Shown here: positions 1-10,611 of the stretch, piece by piece
Layout of the letters: the number at the start of each line of letters is the position of its first letter
Position numbering within the stretch: position 1 is the stretch's first letter
NCBI GenBank assembly: GCA_006503535.1
Contig: QYRS01000006.1
Coordinates: 2,480,001-2,544,000, forward strand
From: Arthrinium phaeospermum
Lineage: Eukaryota; Ascomycota; Sordariomycetes; Amphisphaeriales; Apiosporaceae
Direction: 5' to 3'
DNA length: 64,000 nt
Notes under the pieces: model-generated
The model's input: the letters and a program-made list of their open reading frames with translations, nothing else
Databases searched by the model: none
What the model was told of the DNA's origin: nothing
Translations under genes and position numbers: made by a program

Positions 1-1515
1 GCCTCCTTGGCCTGAGAGACGGCGAGCTCACCGACGCCCAGCCAGAAGGCGATGCCGAGGTACAGCAGGGTGTTGATGAGGGCGCCGGCCGTGGCCTGGA
101 GGCGCGCGGGCATCGAGGTCGTGATGAAGACGTTGGTGACGTTGAAGGTGATGTCGACGCCGATGGTGCTGCACAGCATGGCCGGGAAGACGTAGGCCCA
201 GTAGAGGAAGCTGGTGGACGGCGTGCCGTCCGTCTGATTGGGCAGCAGGGCGACGAGCAGCATGGACAGCAGGAAGCCCAGGCCCGAGATGAGCATGAGG
301 ATGCGGCCGGGGATCAGGTGCAGGACGAGCCCGCCCATGAGGGCGAGGAAGATGCCGCCCAGGGCCATGGGGGTGAACCAGGCGGCTGTCTGCAGTGGGG
401 TGGTGTGCAAGACTGTCTCGAGGCTGTGCGTGGAAATAAGATGATTAGTATATACAAGATTCGGTCGGCTGTGGCAGGAAGGAGGAGGCAACAACTTACT
501 AGTAGCTGACATAGAACAGGTAAAGCCCGAAGACGCCATAGCAGCAAAACAAGGCAACGGTGAGCCGCTTCATGCCCTTAGGCCGGAAGACCTCGGCGGG
601 GAACAGGGGCTGCGCCGCCACCCAGCCCTCGACGTAGACGGCCGCGGCGAGGAACAGCACGCCGACGAGCAGCGTGACGTAGACGTAGGGGGTGCGCCAG
701 CCGTCGGGCGCGCCGCTGCCGCCCGTGAAGGCGAAGATGACGAGCACGAGGCCCGGGACGATGGTGCCGAGGCCCCACCAGTCCATGGCGAGCGCGGCGT
801 CGCCGCCCTGGCCCGAGAGGTTCCCGGGGACGGTCAGGTAGCCGATGACGGTGTTGGCGAAGGCCAGGAGGGCGCCGACCCAGAAGTACCAGCGCCAGTC
901 GGCCAGCTGCGCCGTCAGGGCGCCGATGGCGATGCCGATGTAGAACCCCAAGACGGCGAAGGCGCCGTAGAGGCTGAAGATGAAGTTCTTGCGGGGGCCG
1001 GGCCGGTAGGTCTGGCCCAGCAGCGACATGCCGGCCGGCAGGAAGGAGGCGGTGCTCAGCCCCTGCATGGCGCGGCAGACGATGAGCATGTTGGTGTTTT
1101 GGCTAAAGCCACAGATGACGGACCAGACCACCAGCCAGGATATGCCGAATAGAAACACGATCCGGCCCCCGTAACGGTCGCTGAGGCGGGCGCAGGGCAA
1201 CAGCAGAGCCGCTGTCGTCAGACTTGGCACCTCGGCCGGCCATGTGCGCGACGAGTCCGGGATGTTGAGATGGTCGGCCACGGTCGGCAGGACAATGTTG
1301 AACCCGCTGACGAAGAACTCACCCATCATCATCGACAGGATGATAGAGGTCACGAAACCAAACTCAACAATAGCCGAGGTCAGGACCTCTGGTCGCGAGC
1401 GGCCTAGCCGTTCGATCTCGGCCTTGCTGAACTCATCTGGTGCAAGATCGCTAGCGTATGCGTTCTCGTCTGGGGTGAGTACGCCCTCGTTTCCGGGGGT
1501 GTTTGGCCTTGTCAT
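1..1515 (-). CDS. MFS drug/boron exporter, ATR1-like (partial, 3' end outside window)
   Basis: Plasma-membrane major facilitator of the 14-helix drug:H+ antiporter class; yeast relatives are Atr1 and Amf1. Exon 1 runs 1515-500 and exon 2 starts at 423; the intron at 499-424 has a GTAAGT donor and a CACAG acceptor, and phase is kept. Visible features are a hydrophilic N-terminus of about 50 residues, a run of hydrophobic helices, the MFS loop signature LSDRYGGR near residue 112, and the segment YLETVLHTTPLQTAAWF across the intron, typical of this subfamily's second half. The C-terminal helices lie beyond base 1. It is divergent to an ACR-2-like regulator across 811 bases, which suggests the regulator may control it (inference). 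The substrate cannot be read from the sequence. Confidence 0.9.
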
Positions 1516-2326
1516 GGTTTGGTGCGGGATGAGGTGGTTTACCAGACACGATGCGATCTCAAAAAGCCTAGATTATTCCCAAGGAGCCGGCATAGTATGT
1601 GTTTTATACACTATATATGATTCTATGAGCAGCTCGTTGCGGATTCCATTTGCCATATTTGCGGCTCCACAGGGGCGCTATGGTAGTTTTGTCAGAAAGC
1701 CTATGCAAAGGTTGGGGTTGGACTGCCATTTCGAGAATGATTTCTCTCGAATATGACAAACCAGAATCTTCATATTGTGGATGTCAAAGTCGGAAAGGCG
1801 TTGCCATATGTATCGCCGTCATGGGCCGAAGAAAGCTAGTAAAGCCGATGGTGTACCCGGGCCCCAGTATATGCACGATTTGAGTCTTGGCTACCCAAAG
1901 AGGCTTGGTGCTGCGGGTATACTTTAGTTCCAAGGGTATTCATTACACAACAAAATGCCCTTCCACGCCTCCGGATCGCAAATACGCCCCAACTGTCGGT
2001 CTGCTTTCATGTGCTTGTTTCCAAGTGAACTAGGTTAACAGGTAACAATGTTGCCGTTTGAGGAGAGCAAAACATCCATGGCTTACGCAGGCCACTGCCA
2101 TCAGGATTCCATGTAAGCGGGCGACGGCCCGTGGCTGACCTTGTAGGCCACTCGCCATATTTGTACACACCAAGCTGACCAGCCCACTTACTAATCTTGG
2201 CACGTCATTTTTCGCCGCTCGCTTCATCGGTTGACAGCTTCAAGCCGCAGTTGTTCACTCAGGGTACTCGTCTTGATCCCATTCGTACGCGGCAGATCTC
2301 CGCGAGATAATGATACTGCGCCATTG
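1516..2326. promoter_or_regulatory. Divergent intergenic region between exporter and regulator
   Basis: These 811 bases separate the start codons of two divergently transcribed genes and must hold both promoters. A TCCGGA palindrome lies at 1970-1975 and scattered CGG triplets are present, the kind of half-site Zn2Cys6 proteins bind; none is spaced well enough to call an operator. Short ORFs here have no recognisable protein character. Confidence 0.5.
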
Positions 2327-4173
2327 ATGGCCGCTTTACCGTCATGCCATAATTGCCGACGGAACCGCAAGCGGTGTGATCGCTCAGTACCCTCTTGCAA
2401 CAAATGCTCCTCCACCGGCCAAGACTGTCTGGGGTACGGTAAGTTGCTCCGATGGACCGGCGGTGCGGCCTCTCGAGGCCGTCTGGCTGGCAACAAAACG
2501 TATGCGCTGTCCGGCGGAAGCAAACAGGGTACGATGGTTCCGTTTCGACCACCGATAAACAATATACTTGATCGTGACAGTTATCCCACTCTTGAGGTCG
2601 CACCATCGCTCAAAGACCCCTTATTCCAAGATCTGGATGGCCTGACAAGGCAGTATCTGTACTACTGTGAGTAACGTCTCCATTTGATGCGATACGACCA
2701 TGTAGTAACAGCAATGCAACACATCTAGTCGGTGCGCGGTTCTGTCAAGATCTCGTCGTCCATGATTCCTACCAGCTTGCGTGGAACCCATTCAGAGAGC
2801 TGATACCCATCTCGGGCTCATATTCTTTCCTTCGTCATATCATTGTGGCTGCATCAGCTTTGCACTACCACAATGCTGGATGTCCCTCGTCTTCGACCAA
2901 AGTGCAGTCCCCATTACCCAGGGGCGCCCTCGTTGACGCGCTCAGAGCCCGCCAAAGGGCCATTAAGGGGCTCCAGGAAGTCCTCGAAAGACACCGGCTG
3001 AGCCCACACGACGAAAGTCTAGCACATGAGAGAGATGCTGTCCTGGCGACAGTACTATTCTTCGTCAACTTTGCTCTGATTGACTCAGGAAAGGGGGAGT
3101 GGCGTGCGCACATGAGAGCCGCGGGCAGTCTCATCGCAGCTCATGTCTCTGATTCTGTAACCCAGCCACCGTTCTCGACAAGCCTTCCGCATCTTCTGGG
3201 GGCTAGCGCATCGGGGATGGAGAACGATCAGAGTAGTTTTAGCTTGTCGGCCCTCGATGCTGCGCTCAAACCTGGTCCAGTAAAGGAGATATCGAGTTCA
3301 GCCAGTATCCGCGACTACATCGCGTCGGACTCAGTGGCCTATTATATATGGGGTTGTACCCTTGATTCTCTTATCACCCCGCTGCCTGGGAAAGACACTG
3401 GTCCGGCCCAGCTCGAGATCGACCCCGTCGGTATTTTGCCGATTATCCAACGCACGGAAGCCAACAGCTACCACAGCTGTCCCACTGATCTTCTCGTCAA
3501 CATCTTGAGCACGGCAAGGCTGGCTCGGAGCATTGGCATAGACAACGGTGGGAACCCCAGCCCTTCGCAGATGAAGGAGGGACTGCGGCTCTTGAAGGTC
3601 GCGCAGGATTTTGATGTTAAAGCTTGGGCAGCCCGAATGTGTGTCGCCAGTGCCGAGCTGGGGTTTGTCAACAAAGACGAAGTCAACTATCGCACCCACG
3701 CAGCAGCGACGTACCGTGCCGCGGCTTGCCTATATGTGCTGCTAGCGACCCCCGGGTTGCATAGACACGTCCAGAAGGCCATGTCCGACCCAAACTTGGC
3801 GGATGATCTGCCCTTCTTGCCAACGACAGAGGACCTTGTCTCTACAATATTTTTTCAACTGTCGTTCATCCAAGTGGACAGCCCGTTGTACAAGTTCACC
3901 ACATGGCCTGTGTTCATGACGGGCGTGGAGACGACATCACCAGAGCGTAGGGCCTGGGTCCTGTCGCGACTACAGGCCATGTGGGACCTCTGTCCGTGGG
4001 GAATGATCAAGTCGGCCATGGAGACCTTGACCAATATCTGGCAGTTGAGGGATCTGGACTTGATCAAACCTGAGAACATTACTTGCGAAAATAAAGCGGG
4101 AGATAGTGCTCGGGACTCGACTAGCTGGCGCCGGCAATTGAGTGCGATGGGGTTCGATTGCCTGATTGTGTGA
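2327..4173 (+). CDS. acr-2: Zn2Cys6 transcription factor, acriflavine-resistance regulator ACR-2-like
   Basis: Fungal binuclear zinc-cluster regulator of 594 residues. Exon 1 is 2327-2666 and exon 2 is 2729-4173; the 62-base intron has a GTGAGT donor and a CTAG acceptor. I chose the ATG at 2327 because the zinc cluster starts seven residues later; an in-frame ATG at 2231 would add 32 unremarkable residues. The cluster is C-x2-C-x6-C-x6-C-x2-C-x6-C, followed by a basic linker and a helical region resembling the fungal transcription factor 2 domain (YYFGARFCQDLV, then the HIIVAASALHYHNAG segment). The layout matches acr-2 of Neurospora, known from acriflavine sensitivity mutants. The exporter on the other strand is a plausible target. 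The symbol rests on remembered family resemblance, not on a search. Confidence 0.85.
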
Positions 4174-4491
4174 GGATCAAGATGGACATCAATCGTCAGG
4201 TACGGAAAGGAAGAGGCAAGCCACGCTGGGGCTGATAGGCGGGAAGGTGCAGAAAGAGCCAGGTACCTCCCGTTCTTTGTGTATGCCTTAGGCGCTTGCC
4301 CCATGTTATGCAACAACAAGGTTCGCCATCCGTTTGTTACGTTCAGCCTTCCAGGCAGAAGTCAGCCCAACTTGAGGGTTGGCTCCATCCATGGGCGGGA
4401 CACTGCTGCTGTCATATAACCGAATAATGAAATCTTTTCCCAACAACCAATAGCTCAGTGGGTGAAACCACAGGAAGCAGTTCCAAGCACA
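4174..4491. other. Short intergenic stretch before tRNA
   Basis: 318 bases holding the 3' end of the regulator transcript and the upstream side of the tRNA. A short TAGCTCAGTGGG at 4451-4462 looks like a tRNA D-arm but has no matching T-arm. Confidence 0.5.
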
Positions 4492-4578
4492 GTCCTCGTA
4501 GAGAAATGGTTAACTCGTCGGCCTCCTATTCCAATAGTTGATAGCCGAAGATTGTCGGTTCGAGTCCGACCGGGGATG
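4492..4578 (+). tRNA. tRNA-Arg(CCT) with a 14-base intron
   Basis: A complete cloverleaf can be drawn by hand. The acceptor stem pairs GTCCTCG (4492-4498) with CGGGGAT (4571-4577), followed by discriminator G. The D-arm is GAG/CTC with a GG-containing loop. The anticodon stem is TCGGC (4518-4522) with GCCGA (4544-4548). The T-arm is GTCGG-TTCGAGT-CCGAC. The loop reads CTCCTA, then a 14-base insert (4529-4542), then A. This puts anticodon CCT at 4525-4527 and the intron one base 3' of the anticodon, the standard position for nuclear tRNA introns. It would read AGG codons. CCA is not encoded, as expected in a eukaryote. Confidence 0.93.
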
Positions 4579-4579
4579 A

Positions 4580-4587
4580 TTTTTTTT
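4580..4587 (+). terminator. RNA polymerase III terminator of the tRNA
   Basis: A run of eight T residues begins two bases after the tRNA discriminator base. More T-rich runs follow to about 4612 and could act as back-up stops. Confidence 0.85.
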
Positions 4588-4810
4588 CTTTTTATTTTCC
4601 TCTTTTTCTAGAATCCCACAAGGCGATGCGTACTTATGGAATTTGACCAATTTGTTATTTTGCCATGTCGCAGAAATATCACACACAACAAGGCTAGATT
4701 CCTCGGTGCATCTTGAAATGTTTATTGTTGCTTTTTGTATCTAATGACCTCTCCCTCCTATTTATCCGACAAATCAAAGTCGTCGTCAACTCCAGACCCA
4801 TGCCATCGAG

Positions 4811-6408
4811 TCACCTTCTCAGGTACGAATGCCTCGGCCGTTGTATTGGCAGTACCGGCCATTCGTCATCCGACGACACCTTTGGCTCTCCAGGGGGCGC
4901 CTTTTCAAGATCTCGCAGCGGTATGCCACGCTGCCGCGGGACGACTGCTGGCCTGTAAAGCGATGCCATGTGCTCGCGAGGTAGCGTGGGCATGAGGTCC
5001 TGGGCGTTGGGGGCGGTGGCGCCATGACGCGAGCTTTGTTGCGTTCCGGTGCGCTCCTTTGCGGTCGTTTCTAAACGTCGCCACTGCCAGCGTTTCGGTA
5101 CAAAGGTGCGGTACATGTGCTTCCGGAAGGGCGCCGTCGTGCCAAACACGATGAAAAAGAGGAAGCTGGGCGCGGGTCCCGGCAGGAATAATACGGCCGT
5201 CTCTTTCGCGCGCTCGGCACTGATGTCGGGGCTGCTCCTTGACGCGTCCTTGTTACTGTTCTGCATACCCGTGAACTGGAACAACATGTTGGATAGCTCG
5301 AAAATGCTGTCATCGGCAATCAGTCAGCTGTTCGCCTGCCTTTGGATGTTTCTCTCCATTCCTCAGGGAGCCAGAAAACGTACCTGAGTATGACGAATGC
5401 GATAGAGAAGCGTGTCATGAGCCATCGGTCGTAGATGCCCCGCGACTTGCCCCGTCTCTCCTGGCCATGACCTTGGGAATTGGAAGCTGAGAAGCCGAAT
5501 GACCCAGACGCCGCCCCGTACTGGACGTCCCACCCTAGAAGCTGGCGCCGACTCTGCACGTATCTAATCAGGATCGCCAGCATTAAACCACATCCTCCCG
5601 CTAGACTGATCATTACTGCAAAATAAGGGTTCAGTCAGCCGGACTATCTGGGGTGCGATCAAATACGGGTGACCACCTACAGAAAACATTGGCCAAGAAC
5701 ATGAAGACCACGACGGACTGCTGTATCGACTCCGTTTGCAAGAGGCTGATAGCGACGGCAGGCAGCAACATGGAACTGGCCTTCCCCACAGTATTGATAC
5801 GTTTCAATGGCATTTTCATATGTGGCTTCTCCGTCCAGCCATAAATCGATTGCAGTAAAGCGAAGGCCCTGAAAAAAGTCAGACATGCACTACGCTCCCC
5901 TTGCGGCTTTGGGCATACCAGAAGAGGACCAGCATCGCTGCTGCCGAGAACGCGTACTGTCCTGTACACAATGTTAGCAAAGGACAGCGGCTACGCATGA
6001 TGACGTGACATACGGAAATACCAGAGCGCCAGGTCTCCCCCTACGGCGCCGTTGGATATGATTTGCTCGGGGCTCTTTGGATTGGCGATTGCCTCTTCCC
6101 ACTGAGCAGTAGCGACATCCTCCCAGGCAACGAAGGTGTGTAGCTGTGTTGCTACAGCGCTCGCCGTACTCGCCAACAGGAGATACCCTATTAAGGCGAC
6201 ATCTAACAGAAAGCAGGAACTGTCAGCACGAGGACGAGATACGCTTCGCCCAATCATGGCGTTCGAGCAGTGATGACATACAGCTTGTTCTCTCCCGGTG
6301 GCTCCAGGTCAACCAGACAACTAGTGCGCTACATATCAGTGCCGCAATCGAGTATATGAGCACGCCGGCAGCTGTCCCGTGAGCTTCTGATGGAAGTTGC
6401 AAAACCAT
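4811..6408 (-). CDS. Orphan seven-transmembrane protein, fungal-specific
   Basis: A six-exon gene coding 424 residues: exons 6408-6282, 6202-6014, 5961-5919, 5868-5681, 5615-5384 and 5306-4811. All phases close exactly, and donors are GTATGT, GTATGC, GTAGGT or GTACGT types. About seven hydrophobic segments are visible, near residues 11-35, 43-66, 107-131, 150-166, 172-207 (long, perhaps two), 248-275 and 305-325. A basic segment PFRKHMYRTFVPKRW follows the last helix, then a hydrophilic tail of about 90 residues. The short N-terminus and long C-terminal tail resemble a GPCR-like topology, but I see no motif of a known receptor class. I do not recognise the family and give no function. Exon 3 is only 43 bases. 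Confidence 0.8.
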
Positions 6409-8682
6409 TGCAGCTCTCTTTGGTCCTATGGTTGCGGGCTATACATAATACATATGTTGAGCAAAGCCGCACAAGGCCCAATCTTTCCGAGTGAAACGTG
6501 GGACCACGTATAACTGGCAAACGTGCTAGTCAAGGTCCGACAAGCGTTCTATATAGACATTCCCGTCTCGTCTCTCCCCAAGTCACACGCTGTTTGTTAT
6601 CAACGTACCAAGTGATTCGAGGATGCGTCCGTTTCAATACCACACCCCACCATGCAGGCACCTGGTCGCCCGGCAAGATACCAACGGCAATCGACCTGTC
6701 GCAAACGGCTATTAGGTGGGCAATCTGCGTGGTTTTACCATCATCATCGCTCCGGCTCCTGCAGGAGCCTGATACACAAACCCCCCACACCGCATGTATG
6801 CAGGGGCGCCCGCAGTCACGAATCCTTACGAATGGCGATAGACTGGGCCAAGATGGACGCATGCCTCGCAAGTGGACCGACTATACCCATGCACGTTACC
6901 ATGTGTGTACGCCGGACCCCAGAGCTCGACTTGAGTTGCTATGCGTCGCGATCGAATGCAATCCTGATCTCATAGCACCTCCCCCAAGGGGCAAAAGCCG
7001 CCGTGGGTGGTTATAGTCGTGCAGGTCGCGACTAACCACTTTGGAGGGTTGCATTATCAGTATGCACCACCCGTAAAGGGTCGCAATACACTTTTGGGAC
7101 TGGCTTTCCTCCCTGGTTACCAGAATCGAGTACGCTGCAATGGTGAAGGATTTTGTCTGGGCTGTTCTGCACGCGAAGGAAGCCAATCCTGGGCAGTCAA
7201 ACCCACGAAACTAGCCGTGGGCCATGCACGAGATGTAACTCGTCGTATATCTCTGGTCATCAATTCAAGGTTCAAAAAGCAATCCTATTGCTTTTCTCGG
7301 TCATTCAGCTCCACTGTCGTAAGCCAAGCGAGAACAGATCTAGAGTGCACATGTATGAAAAGCAACTGTAAGATGCGCCTGCAGCCTGCGTTCCCGCATT
7401 ACTTCTTTCTTTTCGTCCAAACTCAGCAATTTCCCACGAATTTCTTGCCCCCGGACTAGAGTCGAGTGATGTGTAGGACCGACCATGTGGGATTCCCGGC
7501 GAGAGAAGACTTCCGATGCCAATCACTACGTGCAAATGCAGGAAGCCCGTCTCTTACTACTCCTCCTCCTACCGACATGTAGCGCGTTGGGTTCTTGTCT
7601 ATTCCTATCCCGGACCATAGCTCCGCGCTCTTTTGGTCTGCAAGTCGTTCCGACCTACCCCTAACAGCCCTATGCTCCGCTCCAGGTCCACCCTCCCGCA
7701 TATTGTATACCTACTTGTACATGAAGATGTATTGAGGCATGCACTGCATTGCACACTACCTACAGTACCACATTACATTACATCCAATGTGTGTCAATGT
7801 ACTTACTCACAGCAACAAGCACCGAATGGCTGGGAATTGCCCTGGCTAAGCTTCCAGGTCACATCTGCGACATGTTGTCAGACAATATATCTGCGAGAGT
7901 TGGACATGGGAGAGAAACGTTTGACGTGGGCCCATCCTTGCCTATTTTGAAGGCCTGCAGTCTGGAAAGTCTGGAAGCGACAATCAGGAACGCGGAAGGA
8001 TTGGCCGTGCGTTCGGTTGTCAGCCCGAGCTGGCGCTCAGACGGGCAGCGGACCAACCATTTTCTTGTTTCGGCCAGATGTTTGCTGGGTTGGTTTCACC
8101 TTTACGGCGACGACAGCGGCGATTGCTGGTCGGCGAGATGGGCATGAACATCCCACCCGGTCTCTTCTTGATTCCTTGTTTATCTGTTTTCGACCAAAGG
8201 GGTGGTGGTGGGAAACTCAAGCGGATAGGTAGGCTGGACTATGAGAGGGAGGGGAGGACGGGGGAAAGAAAACCAGTCTACAAGTACGGAGTACGGAGGC
8301 AGAACTAACTCACTCATTGCTGGCCGTTTTCCCTTTTCTTGATTCCCCTCCTCTCCCTTCCCCCACACCACCCACCAATCATCACCAACTTGGCGTCCCA
8401 ATCCGGCAATATCTCCCTGGAGCAGCTTGCGGGGTAGGAAGCAACGCTGACTGGAGCACACCTTTTGTTTGGAACCACCATGTTTTTTACTTGGCATGTC
8501 AATGATATGAGCGCGATGGCAAAGTGCCCTCCCTTACTGATTGAATGATCAACTATTGGGGCTCTCTATATAGAAATCAACGTATGCCTTTCCGTGTTCC
8601 TCTTCTTTGGGAAGGATGAACCAGTCTGCCGTCGCAACTGCCTGCAAGCAGCAAAGCGAAAGCGATCTGAGCACATTGGCCA
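6409..8682. other. Intergenic region, 2.3 kb, no gene supported
   Basis: It holds the promoter of the seven-helix protein at its left end and the 3' side of the secreted-protein gene at its right. Open frames of up to about 170 codons lack recognisable domains or consistent splice structure. No tRNA, array or transposon end is seen. Confidence 0.5.
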
Positions 8683-9776
8683 CTAATTGCTGTCGCCGCG
8701 GCAACACGGCGGGCCGCTGTCGTCGTCATCGTAATCACCGATTTCGGGATGGTTGTATTCCCTGTCCCAGGGCTTCTTGTAATCGTCGCCGTAGTACCCC
8801 TTCTGGCGGCAGGCCAGGCCGTTCGCCACGTACACGCCCGGGCAGGTCGCAGCCTGGATAGCTTCCTTGACCTCTCTGTGGCAATGCCTGAAGTTGAATG
8901 TGGTGAAATAGAAGGACATGGTGAAGCCGTGCAGCTGCATGATACGCCGCGACCAGCCGTCAATGACGTAGTTGAAGGCTGATCAGAGTAATGTTTGATT
9001 AGCAAGCTGTGGCTATAGAAGAACGCCAAGGGTAGTGGAGCGAGGGGGCGCTTACTCGCGTTGTTGGTGATATCGATTTTCGCCTCATGGCCCCACCAGC
9101 GCGAGGTTCTGCACCCGCTGTCTCTGCGATTCTGGACATTGTCCCAGATGCCCTGGGCCCATCCTAAGGGTTCTTGTCCCGTTCCCGAGGCCGAACTATG
9201 TGTGGTTACGAGATGGCAAAGATTAGCTGGACTTCCCCATGATACACATGTGTAGAGAAAACAGGCAAATAAAGTGAGACTTACATCGTGTATGTGAGCG
9301 AACCCTTCACCCGTTCTTCTGAGAGGCACTCGATGAAGGTGTACGGAGCCCACTTGGCGGCGTAAATGCAGTCCGGGGCGTTGGAAGGGTCGGTTATGGT
9401 ATCGTCAATCACTAGAGCAGAGAGGCATCAGAGTTGGCTGGTCAAACAACGAATGCCTTGGTCGGCAGTCTTGTGGACTGAAAGTAGATGGGGTGCTTCG
9501 GAAGAGGGGGGATTTGCTCGAGGATCAAGACTTACCGGTACCATTGTGCGGGTGTGGGGTTCCCGTGGTAGAGGTCAGAGGACGGTGATGACCCGTAGCT
9601 GTGGGTTCTGCGATGCCGGTTGCATTTCCATGAGGAAATGGGAAGGGGGGCGGGATCTGGTGTCCGGTTGCATTTTCATGAGGAACTGGGAAGGGAGGCG
9701 AAATCCCGTGTGGCTCCGTGGCGAGCGCATCCTGGAAGAACGCCAAAAGCAAGAGGATGAACGAGAGAAGGGCCAT
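8683..9776 (-). CDS. Secreted cysteine-containing protein with PFP repeats, unknown function
   Basis: Four exons code 267 residues: 9776-9536, 9411-9285, 9195-9056 and 8978-8683, with clean GTAAGT or GTAAGC donors and exact phase. Residues 1-19 form a signal peptide with a long leucine run, probably cut after ALA. Two near-identical 12-residue repeats, PPFPVPHENATG (27-38) and PPFPFPHGNATG (43-54), each carry an N-glycosylation site. The globular part (about 85-267) holds eight cysteines, including a terminal CC pair, plus many Trp and Tyr residues. The tail carries an acidic run (YDDDDSG). The family is not recognised. An extracellular role, perhaps effector-like, is inferred only from the signal peptide and cysteines. 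Confidence 0.82.
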
Positions 9777-10611
9777 TTTCTCAGGAAGTTTCCTGATGCG
9801 TCGGGTTGTCTCGAAATGTCAGAAAGCACTGGACGGACGTGGCGGAGAGGCTGAGATGAATTACCTAGAAGAGACTGTGCAAAGGTAGGACATCAAAGGT
9901 TGATGTAGCATGGCAAAGAGAGGAAACAATGACGAGGGGAAACGGTGCGGTGCTTTATGGGCATGGTCAGAGTGTGAATCCATTACACGTATGTGAATAC
10001 AAGCTACTTGAGAGAAAGCGTCCCAGGACTGGTATCACCGAGTCATTGTGATCAATAATCTTGCTGAGTGAATACAAGACATCGGGAGATATTTGCACTG
10101 CCAGATTGGACACGGCAGATGGCGACGGCCAACTGAATGTAGGCCTTTAAACATTTTCTACCAATCGTCACTTTTGCAGTGAAATCCTCTTTGCTGGACT
10201 GGTGGTTGACCGAACCCAATGGATATACCACATGAAATCACGGATGCATCGTGAGACTGCCCCTTTTCCTTACGAACAGCTTCCTGCACAGCCGACTACC
10301 TCGCTTTCACGCGTTCAAAAGTCAGGCCCATCTCTCAATAGTCGTAGGCCCACTAAACGGTTGCCCATGTTGAAAAGGGGGTATTGGAAGTTAACAATCT
10401 TGACCGAGTTGGATTTACTCCTTAGTCAATCTTGAATTGTTGGGAGAAAGATGTTCTAGAGGATCCTTTAAGGATGTGCCCTTTCTTCGCCGAACACTTG
10501 CCGCCACGAACAAACACCCAATAATCATTGCATTAGCATCTTTGTTCATTAACCACTGCTATCTACCTGACAGCATTGTACTTTTCCTTCTTCTTCTTCG
10601 TCTTCTTCTTC
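9777..10611. other. Intergenic region, 0.8 kb
   Basis: Promoter of the secreted-protein gene and downstream side of the RRM-like gene. Nothing else is recognised. A CTTCTT-type pyrimidine tract at about 10585-10612 lies just past the RRM gene stop codon. Confidence 0.5.

Noticed and set aside
4451..4490. Second tRNA suggested by a D-arm-like TAGCTCAGTGGG
   Set aside because: No T-arm or acceptor pairing can be drawn downstream before the real tRNA begins at 4492.
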